Shown: positions 8,522 through 17,279 of the stretch, one piece after another
Position numbering within the stretch: position 1 is the first letter of the stretch
How the letters are laid out: each line of letters begins with the position of its first letter
Source: Thermocatellispora tengchongensis
GTDB taxonomy: Bacteria; Actinomycetota; Actinomycetes; Streptosporangiales; Streptosporangiaceae
DNA length: 64,000 nucleotides
Assembly (NCBI RefSeq): GCF_014202315.1
Contig: NZ_JACHGN010000010.1
Coordinates: 62,001 to 126,000, forward strand
Direction: 5' to 3'
Position numbers and translations under genes: made by a program
Notes under the pieces: model-generated
What the model was told of the DNA's origin: nothing
Databases searched by the model: none
What the model saw: the letters and a program-made list of their open reading frames with translations, nothing else

Positions 8522-9730
8522 CTACGCGGGGCGGGTGACCTGGCCGGTGAACAGGGGCGCGCAGGTGGGGGTGTGCACGATCGCGAACGCGAACGGGCGG
8601 TCGGCGCGCAGGCGCACCTCCGGCGGCGGGGGCGCGGCCACCAGGAACGCCAGCCCGGTCACCGCGGCGGCCTCGGTGCCCCACTCGTCCACGGTGACGG
8701 TCGCGCGGTGGACCGCCTGGTCGAGCCCGAGCGGGCCGGCGCCCTCGGCGAGCATGCCGGAGTAGTCGCCGCCGCCCAGCCCCAGGGCCGTCATCAGGTC
8801 CAGCGAGGAGGAGAAGTCCCAGCGGGGCAGGGCCAGGTCCACCGGCACCGGCTCCAGACCGGTCGCGACCTGCGCGAGCACGCCGGGGTCGAGCGCGGCG
8901 GCTGGCGGGGCGCCCGGCTCGGGGAGCAGCACCCACATGGCCAGCTCGCCCGGCGCGTACGGCAGCTCGACCGCCTGCGCGCCCGGCACCGCGACGTAGC
9001 GGTTCACGCCGGCGCCGCGCATGAACTCGGCCTCGGTGCTGCCACCGCCGGGCAGGGCGAACGGACCCCGCTCGGCCGGCAGCTCGGTGAACGGCCGGGC
9101 CCACTGCGCCCGCAGGTAGAGCGCGTTGGCGAGCAGCAGGCGGGTGGCCGGGTCGAGCGCGGTGAACAGGCGGTCCACCCGGCCCGCCGTACGCTCCCGG
9201 GCCCAGGCGTTGATCACCTCGGCGGCGTCGCCGGCGAAGTCCACCGTCCGCACGGCCGCGCCGTACCCGGTGGTCACCTCGCGCAGGAACCCCGGCGCGA
9301 GCGGCAGCCCCTCGCGCACGAACAGGCCGTTGGCCAGCGCGACCACCGGCGGGAGCGGTTCGGCGGCCGACTCGGCGCGGGGTGGCGGCGGGCCCTCGAC
9401 GGTCACGACCGCCGAGGTCAGCCCGCTGAGCGCGGCGTGCACGCCCTCGGCCGGGAAGCCGAGCAGCCGGTCCAGCCCGGCCCCGGTGGCGCCGGACGCG
9501 CCCGCCCTGGCCATGGCCAGGGCGACCCCGACGCTCAGCGGCGAGACGACGACGTTGCCGGTGTCGCCGTCATCGCCGGCGGCGGGCTCGGTATCGGCGG
9601 GCTCGCGGAAGGAGGCGACGAGGGCATGGCCCAGCGCGGCCAGGCCGCGCACGACCTCGGCGACCGGCGCCCCCTCGGGCGTGCCGGCGCGCGCGGCCCC
9701 CTCGCCGGTTGGACGCGGGCGGTTGCTCAC
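8522..9730 (-). CDS. serpin family serine protease inhibitor
   Basis: About 402 residues, normal serpin length, with no signal peptide. Shows NVVVSPLSVGVALAMARAGA (helix B region), ANALYLRAQWARPF and the C-terminal DRPFAFAIVHTPT...FTGQV. The hinge DEWGTEAAAVTG is the small-residue type needed for loop insertion, so the protein should be inhibitory. Counting from the hinge Glu as P17 puts P1-P1' at Ala-Ala in LVA|APP, suggesting an elastase- or subtilisin-like target. The start is uncertain: GTG at 9730 (VSNRP) is chosen over GTG at 9766. Thermobifida thermopin is a known actinobacterial example. Confidence 0.9.
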   Translation of the reverse strand: MSNRPRPTGEGAARAGTPEGAPVAEVVRGLAALGHALVASFREPADTEPAAGDDGDTGNVVVSPLSVGVALAMARAGASGATGAGLDRLLGFPAEGVHAALSGLTSAVVTVEGPPPPRAESAAEPLPPVVALANGLFVREGLPLAPGFLREVTTGYGAAVRTVDFAGDAAEVINAWARERTAGRVDRLFTALDPATRLLLANALYLRAQWARPFTELPAERGPFALPGGGSTEAEFMRGAGVNRYVAVPGAQAVELPYAPGELAMWVLLPEPGAPPAAALDPGVLAQVATGLEPVPVDLALPRWDFSSSLDLMTALGLGGGDYSGMLAEGAGPLGLDQAVHRATVTVDEWGTEAAAVTGLAFLVAAPPPPEVRLRADRPFAFAIVHTPTCAPLFTGQVTRPA

Positions 9731-9825
9731 CGTTCCGAGCCTAACGCCCGGCGCGCCTCCGCACACGACCCCGGCCGCGTGTCAGGCCGCCGGCGTCGCC
9801 GGGGGGCGTCCGGCGGTGAACGCGG

Positions 9826-10431
9826 TCAGGCGGTCAGGGCGAGTGCCGCGCCCGCGCCGATCAGGGCGACCGCCCACACCACGTCCAGGTTGATCCAGGC
9901 GCGGCGCAGCACCGCGACGCCCAGCCGCTCGTAGACCAGCACCGCCACCCCGGCCAGCACGGCGAGCATGGCCAGGGTGTGCACCGCCGCGGCGGCCACC
10001 GCGCCGGCGGTGAGGGTGAGCACGGCGGTCCCGCCGCCGCCCAGGGTCACCGGCAGCAGCATCAGGCCCGCGCCGTGGGCGGACGACATCAGGAACGACC
10101 AGCCGGCCAGCTCCCAGCGGGTCACCCGCATGCCCACCCAGCGGGGGTGCCTGCGGCGTACCAGCCGCCACACGCCGAAGCCGCACACCAGCGCCGCGGC
10201 GCCGTACGCGACCGCGCGCGGCGGCGCGGCCAGCCGGGCGGCGGTGACCAGGGCCAGCGTGACCAGCACCGAGCCCGCGTGGCCGAGCACGATCGGCGGG
10301 AGCGCGCGCAGCACGGCGGCGCGCGAGCGTTCCTGCAGCCCGAGCGCGACCGCGAACAGCCAGCCCATGGCCGGGTTCAGCCCGTGGAAGGCGCCGAGCC
10401 CGGCCAGGACCAGCACCGAGACCGCATCCAT
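9826..10431 (-). CDS. polytopic membrane protein paired with the SBP56 gene
   Basis: 201 residues with about six membrane helices. The first helix carries FHGLNPAMGW and the fourth has SSAHGAGLMLLPV. Intramembrane histidines near Asn-Pro and Gly residues resemble small metal or sulfur-compound exporters of the LysE/TauE/NicO type, but no specific family can be assigned. It begins 24 bp after the stop of the selenium-binding protein gene and is clearly in its operon, suggesting metal supply or export of a sulfur product for that enzyme (inference). Confidence 0.75.
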   Translation of the reverse strand: MDAVSVLVLAGLGAFHGLNPAMGWLFAVALGLQERSRAAVLRALPPIVLGHAGSVLVTLALVTAARLAAPPRAVAYGAAALVCGFGVWRLVRRRHPRWVGMRVTRWELAGWSFLMSSAHGAGLMLLPVTLGGGGTAVLTLTAGAVAAAAVHTLAMLAVLAGVAVLVYERLGVAVLRRAWINLDVVWAVALIGAGAALALTA

Positions 10432-10455
10432 GGTGCCGATCCGTCCAGCCGGGGC

Positions 10456-11853
10456 TCAGGGGAAGCAGTACGAGTCGGAGGACGCGTCGCCGCCCTGGAG
10501 CCGCACCTGGTGGGCGCGGCGGCCGTCGGCGGAGAAGTCGACGAAGAAGTCCGGGTCGAGCGCGATCGAGCCGTCCTCGGCGATGTCCACCTTGACCAGC
10601 CAGCTCGATATGCCGTCGGGGTAGAACACCTCGTCCCAGGAGCGGTACAGGGAGTTGGTGAAGTACGCCCGGCGCCCGTCGCGGCTGGCCTCCACCATCT
10701 GCGGGCCGCCGTTCAGCGGCCGGCCGGGGGCCTTGGGGTGCGCGGCGCGCGCCGCGATCCCGCCCAGCCGCGCCGAGCCGGTCTGCTTGGGGTTGCGAGG
10801 GTCGGACACGTCGAAGGCGAGCAGTTCGCCCGTGCCCCACGCCGACACCAGCAGGATGCGGTCGTCCAGGGTCAGCGCGATGTCGCTGACCAGCGGAGGC
10901 ACCGCCCCGAACTGCTTGAGCGGCTCGGGCAGCACGGCCGGGTCGGCGGGCTCGGCCGGGATCGTGATCACCTTCTCGGCGCGCCAGGTGCCGCCGTCGA
11001 GCCACCAGGTGAAGATGTTCGCCGACAGGTCCTCCACGCTGATCACGGTGTTCACGAACCCGTGGGTCCTGGTCGGGTCGTGCGCGGGACGCAGCTCCAG
11101 GGCCATCTGGTACTGGTCGCCCAGGTCGATCTCCTGTAGGTGCACCCGCTTGCGCAGGTCCCACACGTGCAGGCGGTGGCCGTACTGGCGGCCGAGCAGC
11201 AGCTCCAGGTCGGGGCCCGCCTCGATCATGTTCGGGGTGCCCCACTCGCTGGTGATCATGGTGTCGTGGCCGAGGTGCCACCAGAAGTCGTAGTGCAGCC
11301 GCTGCGGCCCCCGGTCCACCTCCCAGCGGCCGAGCGGCTCGAACGTGTCGTGGTCCAGCATGAACACCCCGCCGGGCGCGTCGCCCTCGGCGTTGCCGAG
11401 CGCGCTGACGTAGATCGCGTCGGTGCCGCAGTGCACGGTGTGCGGACGGCTGTAGCCGGTGCGGTCCAGGATCGTCTCCGGCTCGATCGTCTTGACCAGG
11501 ACGGGACGCAGCGGGTCCGGCTTGGTGTCGAAGACGTAGATCCGGGACGAGCGCAGGCCGGGCACGATCAGGTAGCGGCGCTCGACGTGCGGGTGCGGCG
11601 CGTACGGGCACAGCGCCGCGCTGCAGACGTTCCACCCGAAATGGTGGAGCTCGTCGCCGGCCACGGGCAGGTCGTGCACGTTGACGACGGTCCCGTACGC
11701 CGGCGAGCCGGGGTCGAGGTCCACCGTCGCCAGCGCGTCGGGGCGCCCGTCGCCCCCCGCGTCGAGGAGCGCGACGTAGGCGAGGAGCTCCCGAGGGGCC
11801 CGCATCGCCTCGCGGGCCGAGGGGTAGAAGGTCGGATCGGGCTGGACGAGCAT
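10456..11853 (-). CDS. SBP56 selenium-binding protein / methanethiol oxidase family
   Basis: 465 residues, standard SBP56 length, with family segments throughout: GDELHHFGWNVCSA near residue 66, RPHTVHCG, LHYDFWWHLGHD, SEWGTPNM, and the C-terminal GGDASSDSYCFP. Bacterial members oxidise methanethiol to formaldehyde, H2S and H2O2, usually with copper; the human homologue SELENBP1 does the same. The conserved His residues are candidate metal ligands. Ribosome binding site GGGGGAT precedes the ATG. First gene of a two-gene operon with the membrane protein; a strong inverted repeat lies just upstream. Confidence 0.9.
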   Translation of the reverse strand: MLVQPDPTFYPSAREAMRAPRELLAYVALLDAGGDGRPDALATVDLDPGSPAYGTVVNVHDLPVAGDELHHFGWNVCSAALCPYAPHPHVERRYLIVPGLRSSRIYVFDTKPDPLRPVLVKTIEPETILDRTGYSRPHTVHCGTDAIYVSALGNAEGDAPGGVFMLDHDTFEPLGRWEVDRGPQRLHYDFWWHLGHDTMITSEWGTPNMIEAGPDLELLLGRQYGHRLHVWDLRKRVHLQEIDLGDQYQMALELRPAHDPTRTHGFVNTVISVEDLSANIFTWWLDGGTWRAEKVITIPAEPADPAVLPEPLKQFGAVPPLVSDIALTLDDRILLVSAWGTGELLAFDVSDPRNPKQTGSARLGGIAARAAHPKAPGRPLNGGPQMVEASRDGRRAYFTNSLYRSWDEVFYPDGISSWLVKVDIAEDGSIALDPDFFVDFSADGRRAHQVRLQGGDASSDSYCFP

Positions 11854-11881
11854 GGTGCATCCCCCTTCGACGGGAACCGCT

Positions 11882-11902
11882 TCCCTACAAATCTTGTAGG
11901 GA
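11882..11902. promoter_or_regulatory. inverted repeat upstream of the SBP56 operon
   Basis: Perfect 9-bp arms TCCCTACAA and TTGTAGGGA with a 3-nt spacer (ATC), 29 bp upstream of the SBP56 start codon. Position and symmetry fit a dimeric repressor or activator site, for example Rrf2- or BlaI/CopY-type (inner TACA/TGTA). No regulator gene is adjacent. Confidence 0.6.
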
Positions 11903-11972
11903 TTTCGGCGGATGTCCAGGGGGTCCGCTCACCGCGCCCCAGCCGGTACGGCCCGCGCCTGCTGAAAGAGGG

Positions 11973-13772
11973 TCAGACCGGCACGGGGACCCGCACCGGG
12001 TCCAGGTCCTTGGGCGCCGGGCCGGGATAGAGGCCGGTGAGCATCGCGGCCACCGTGTACAGGTTCCAGGCCAGCGACGGCTGCTTCACCACCGGCCCGG
12101 CGAAGATCTCGCGCAGCTTGTCCGGGCGGACGATCGGGGCCAGCGCGTCCGCGTGCTCCAGCACGAATCCGCCCAGCACCGCGCTCAGCTCCGGCCCCGG
12201 GCTCGTCCGCCAGTGCCAGCCGCCCTTGGCCGGCGGGCGTACCAGGGGCGGGGGGATGCGGCGGTGCTCACGGCGCCGCGGCGCGTCCTCGCCCGCCTCC
12301 GCCAGGAAGCGCCACGGCTTGCCGTCCACCGGGATGCGGCACAGCTCCGGGGCGAAGGTGTCGATCAGCTCGAACACCACCTCCTCCGAGCGCCGCCACA
12401 GGTGGTCCATCGTCATCGCCGGGCGTACGACGTGGGCGTCCAGGAACGGGATCACCGCGTCGCCCCGGCGCAGCGACCCGGCGCGGGCGGCGGCGTGCCA
12501 GCGGCCCACCTTGTAGGCGACGTACATGTGCTCCAGGGCCTCGAACCCGTTGTCCATCGCCTGCCACGGCGCGGCGAGCGCGCGGGCGTGCTCGTTGGCG
12601 GCGTCGGTGAACAGCTCGCCGGTCTTGAGGAAGTAGTTGTCCACCCGGCGGCGCAGCCCGCGCGGGCTCAGGTCTGTGGGCAGCAGCAGGAACCCGCTCC
12701 CGCGCAGGATCTCGCCGCTCTGCCCGGACATGGTCGGCTTGGCGCTGTAGGGCAGGTAGCCCACGATCGACTCGTACGCCGAGGTCATGCCCTCGCAGGT
12801 GCGCAGCGTCTCGTGGGTGCGCAGCAGCGGGTGCTCCACCATCACCGCGTCGCGCTTTTCGGTCTGCTTGGGCGGGATCACCGTGTGCTCGATCCCCAGC
12901 GCGGCGGCGATCGAGCGGGCGATCACCACGTCGGGGTGGTCGTCCAGGCCGTTGGTGGTGGCGCGGAACGGGATGCGGGCCGCGTGCAGCAGCGCCGCCA
13001 TCAGCCGGCTGTCGCGCCCGCCGGTCAGAGCCAGGTTCACCGGCTCGGACGCGGCCCGCAGCGGCTCGACCGTGGTCAGCAGCGCGTCGGCGAGGTCCTC
13101 CACCAGCGCCTTGCGCCCCTTGGGATCGGCGGGCGCGGGGCGGGCGTGCGGCAGCGGGAACGTCGTGATCGTACGCCGGCCGTCGCGGATGGTGATCGAG
13201 GACGAGGGCGGCAGCGCGGTGACGCCCAGGAACGGGGTCTCGTCCGACAGGAAGTAGCCCTGGCGCACCATCATCTCCAGGGCGAGCACGTCCCACTCGA
13301 CCCGGCCCCGGGCGGCGAGGTGGACGAGGAGGGCGCGGTTGCCGACGACGTACAGGTCGGGGGTCTCGGCGTGGAAGACCGGGCAGGCGCGGGTGATCGA
13401 GGTGGCCGCGCTCAGCTCGCCGTCCTCGCCGGCGCGGAACGCCGCCAGGCACCCCGGCAGCGCGTCGGTGGTCACGCCCAGGTTCTCCGCCCGCAGCAGC
13501 CGGGCCACGTCCGGCGGCGCGGACAGGTAGCCGCTCACCCCGACGGCGCGCCGGCCGGCCGGATCCACGGTGAGGGTGCCGGGCGTACGGGTGTCGTCGG
13601 GCTCGTTGGTCCAGGCCAGCAGCGACACCCCCGTGCCGTGCCACTCCGCCGGCCGGATCGCCTCGCGCGGGACGGGGAAGGCGACCTCGATCGAGGCGCG
13701 CGCCAGGTCGAGGACGGCGGTGGGCACCCGCGCCCCCGGACGCTTGACCGCCACTCCCAGATAGACCCGCAC
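11973..13772 (-). CDS. asparagine synthase-related (AsnB-like) protein
   Basis: 599 residues from a GTG with GGGGAG 7 nt upstream. The C-terminal half (about 210-560) is an asparagine-synthase-type amidotransferase/adenylation domain, with PP-loop LALTGGRDSRL near residue 250 in place of SGGLDS. The N-terminal half resembles the Ntn glutaminase layout but starts MRVYLGV, so the catalytic Cys2 is missing and it should not hydrolyse glutamine. The family includes lasso-peptide cyclases and beta-lactam synthetases, but no precursor peptide or protease gene adjoins. It stands alone, upstream of the tRNA gene on the other strand. Confidence 0.8.
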   Translation of the reverse strand: MRVYLGVAVKRPGARVPTAVLDLARASIEVAFPVPREAIRPAEWHGTGVSLLAWTNEPDDTRTPGTLTVDPAGRRAVGVSGYLSAPPDVARLLRAENLGVTTDALPGCLAAFRAGEDGELSAATSITRACPVFHAETPDLYVVGNRALLVHLAARGRVEWDVLALEMMVRQGYFLSDETPFLGVTALPPSSSITIRDGRRTITTFPLPHARPAPADPKGRKALVEDLADALLTTVEPLRAASEPVNLALTGGRDSRLMAALLHAARIPFRATTNGLDDHPDVVIARSIAAALGIEHTVIPPKQTEKRDAVMVEHPLLRTHETLRTCEGMTSAYESIVGYLPYSAKPTMSGQSGEILRGSGFLLLPTDLSPRGLRRRVDNYFLKTGELFTDAANEHARALAAPWQAMDNGFEALEHMYVAYKVGRWHAAARAGSLRRGDAVIPFLDAHVVRPAMTMDHLWRRSEEVVFELIDTFAPELCRIPVDGKPWRFLAEAGEDAPRRREHRRIPPPLVRPPAKGGWHWRTSPGPELSAVLGGFVLEHADALAPIVRPDKLREIFAGPVVKQPSLAWNLYTVAAMLTGLYPGPAPKDLDPVRVPVPV

Positions 13773-13920
13773 GGACGACTCCCCACACCGGCGACACGAC
13801 AGTGCATAGACCTATCGCACAAATCACCGCATTCACCACCCGCCACAGAAACCGGGACCCGCGCTCCAGGAGCTCGCCACCCTCCTGGGCCGGGCCCATG
13901 ACCTGCTCTGATCCTCACGG

Positions 13921-13951
13921 TTACAGCCATGGCCCCAAGTTCGGATACACT
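13921..13951 (+). promoter_or_regulatory. candidate promoter of the tRNA-Ala gene
   Basis: TTACAG at 13921 and TACACT at 13946-13951 are separated by 19 nt and end 14 nt before the tRNA. This is a fair match to a housekeeping sigma promoter. Low confidence because the spacing is long. Confidence 0.35.
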
Positions 13952-13965
13952 GACGACACACCCAA

Positions 13966-14038
13966 GGGGCTATAGCGCAGTTGGTAGCGCGCCTCCATGG
14001 CATGGAGGAGGTCTGGGGTTCGAATCCCCATAGCTCCA
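13966..14038 (+). tRNA. tRNA-Ala (anticodon GGC)
   Basis: A 73-nt cloverleaf. The acceptor stem GGGGCTA pairs with TAGCTCC (one G-T pair), with discriminator A. The D-arm contains AGTTGGTAG. The anticodon stem CCTCC/GGAGG encloses loop ATGGCAT, giving anticodon GGC for alanine GCC codons. The T-arm has GGTTCGAATCC. The 3' CCA is not encoded; CA follows the discriminator. GCC is among the most used codons in this genome. Confidence 0.96.
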
Positions 14039-14047
14039 CAAGCATCG

Positions 14048-14082
14048 AAGGCGTCCGAGCGGCCTCGCTCGGACGCCTTTCT
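14048..14082 (+). terminator. intrinsic terminator of the tRNA gene
   Basis: A 13-bp perfect stem (AAGGCGTCCGAGC with GCTCGGACGCCTT) and 6-nt loop, followed by TTTCTC, starting 10 nt after the tRNA. The stem and short T-run are typical of factor-independent termination. Confidence 0.85.
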
Positions 14083-14310
14083 CATGCCCGCTCACGGCTC
14101 CTGTTGTCCTGGGCCGGCCGCCGCCCCAGCGGCTCGCCGGCCGGCGTGGCCGGGTCCGGTGAACGTTTCACGGGCGTGCGGCGCGCGGCCTGCGGTTTCG
14201 GGCCCGTCCCGGCCCGGGGAGCGCGGCGATCTTCTCGGCGCGCGGGCCGCGATGCGATGCTGCCCCTGCCGGTCGGGGGAACGTCGTTCGCAGACCTCCT
14301 TGGAGGAACC

Positions 14311-14541
14311 ATGCGCAAGGTCCGGGCACTGCTCGTCTCGGCACTGCTGGCCACCGGCCTGCTGTGGGCCGCCGCCGCGCCCGCACACGCCGAGCCCACC
14401 ATCAGGTACGTGTACGTCTACTACTCCGACTGCCTCTACGGCGGGCAGTTCGGCATCAACGCCGGCTGGTGGACCAGCTTCAGTTGCGTCTACCAGACCT
14501 GGCCCGGCAGCACGGAGGGCAGGTACTTCCTCTACGCCTGA
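14311..14541 (+). CDS. small secreted two-cysteine peptide
   Basis: 76 residues, with ribosome binding site GGAGGAA just before the ATG. Residues 1-27 form a clear signal peptide ending AHA|EP. The mature ~49 residues are rich in Tyr and Trp (YVYVYYSD near the start) and carry two cysteines, likely a single disulfide. Compact secreted peptides like this are common in actinomycetes but mostly uncharacterised. The gene overlaps the 3' end of the convergent TetR gene by 10 bp. The frame extends upstream through the tRNA region, which is not coding. Confidence 0.75.
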   Translation: MRKVRALLVSALLATGLLWAAAAPAHAEPTIRYVYVYYSDCLYGGQFGINAGWWTSFSCVYQTWPGSTEGRYFLYA

Positions 14542-15695
14542 GCCCGCAGCACCTCCAGGGCCAGGGCGGTCAGCTCCTCGGCCCGGTGGGGGCGGGACCG
14601 GGTCAGCGGCAGGCGTACCAGGTCGTTGACCAGCGTGAGCGCGCCGTGCGTCAGGGCCAGGGCCTCGGGCTGGGACAGCTCCGGGCGCACCGCGCGCAGC
14701 AGGCGGGTCCACTCCGCGACGTACAGGTGCTGCTTGCGGCGGTTCGCGTGCCGTTCCTCCGCGGGCAGGTGGATGACCTCGGTGATCAGCACGCCGATCA
14801 GGTCCGGGTGGCCGGCGGCGAAGTCCGCGTAGGACGCCACGACCGCCGGGAGGGCGTCGGCCGGGGCGGGGGCGCCCGTCAGCGCGCGGTCCAGCGCGAG
14901 CTGGAGCGCGTCGTCGCCCCGGTTCAGCGCCGTGACGAGGATCTCGGTCTTGCTGGCGAAGTGCTTGTAGACGGTGGGGCCGGTGACGCCGGTCGCGGCG
15001 CCGATGTCGTCGTTGGACACCGCCGCGAAGCCGTGGCGGGCGAAAAGGTGGATGGCGGCGGCGAGGATCGCCTCGCGCCGGGAGGCGCGCTCGCGCGGGG
15101 CCTCCTGCGGGACCGGCACGGGCGGCGCGGCCACCGGCGCGGTGCTGCGCGCCACCGCGGCCAGCATGCCGCGCAGCAGCGCCGGATACCCCTCGAAGGA
15201 GGCCCGGTGGTACGACGGGCTGCTCACCACCGCCGTGATCGCCCAGGAGAGCAGGCGGGCCTCGTCCTCGCCCAGCTCCGGGCGCTCCTCGGCCAGCAGC
15301 CGCGCGGTGTGCTCGCAGCCGCGCCGCAGCCGGGCGCGGAACTCGGCCCGCTCGGGCGCGTTGAGGTTGCGCGACTCGCGCTGCCACAGCACGCCCAGCT
15401 CGCGCCGCTCCAGCGCCAGGGCGACCATGGCGTCCAGCAGCTCCCCCAAGCCGGCCGGCGAGGCCGCCTCGTACGCCGCCAGCCCGCTGTCGATGACATG
15501 CCAGAGCAGGTCGTGCTTGCCGCGGAAGTGCTTGTAGAGGGCGGGGCCGGAGATGCCGACGGCGGCGGCGATGCCGTCCACGCCCACCCCGTGGTAGCCG
15601 TGCTCGTGGAACAGGGCGGCGGCGGTGCGCAGGATCTGCGCCCTGCGGTCGCGCGGCCTGGCCCGCACCGTCGCCTTCCCGTTCATGGCCGCCAT
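14532..15695 (-). CDS. tandem double TetR transcriptional regulator
   Basis: 387 residues made of two complete TetR units. The first helix-turn-helix spans about residues 18-64 (VGISGPALYKHFRGK), the second about 208-254 (TGVTGPTVYKHFASK). Each is followed by its own ligand-binding helices, so a single chain could bind an operator as a pseudo-dimer. It is the last gene of a four-gene operon with acyl-CoA synthetase, acyl-CoA dehydrogenase and thiolase (13 bp after the synthetase stop), so it probably represses this operon in response to an acyl-CoA. Start at 15695 or 15686 (both ATG). Confidence 0.88.
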   Translation of the reverse strand: MAAMNGKATVRARPRDRRAQILRTAAALFHEHGYHGVGVDGIAAAVGISGPALYKHFRGKHDLLWHVIDSGLAAYEAASPAGLGELLDAMVALALERRELGVLWQRESRNLNAPERAEFRARLRRGCEHTARLLAEERPELGEDEARLLSWAITAVVSSPSYHRASFEGYPALLRGMLAAVARSTAPVAAPPVPVPQEAPRERASRREAILAAAIHLFARHGFAAVSNDDIGAATGVTGPTVYKHFASKTEILVTALNRGDDALQLALDRALTGAPAPADALPAVVASYADFAAGHPDLIGVLITEVIHLPAEERHANRRKQHLYVAEWTRLLRAVRPELSQPEALALTHGALTLVNDLVRLPLTRSRPHRAEELTALALEVLRAQA

Positions 15696-15708
15696 CGTAG
15701 ACGGGCGC

Positions 15709-17250
<1,542 letters not shown>

Positions 17251-17279
17251 GGGCTCCTCCTTAGGGGAGAAGAGGGGGG

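Noticed and set aside
9782-11860. 692-codon minus-strand open frame across the SBP56 and membrane protein genes
   Set aside because: Arg/Pro/Gly-rich shadow of two well-supported genes; no family features.
13966-14082. Integration site at the tRNA-Ala gene
   Set aside because: No integrase, no second copy of the tRNA 3' end in the window, and ordinary chromosomal genes on both sides.
11973-14541. Lasso-peptide cluster made of the asparagine-synthase-like gene and the small secreted peptide
   Set aside because: The small protein has a Sec signal peptide and no leader/Thr(-2) pattern, lies on the other strand beyond a tRNA, and no B-protein or RRE is present.
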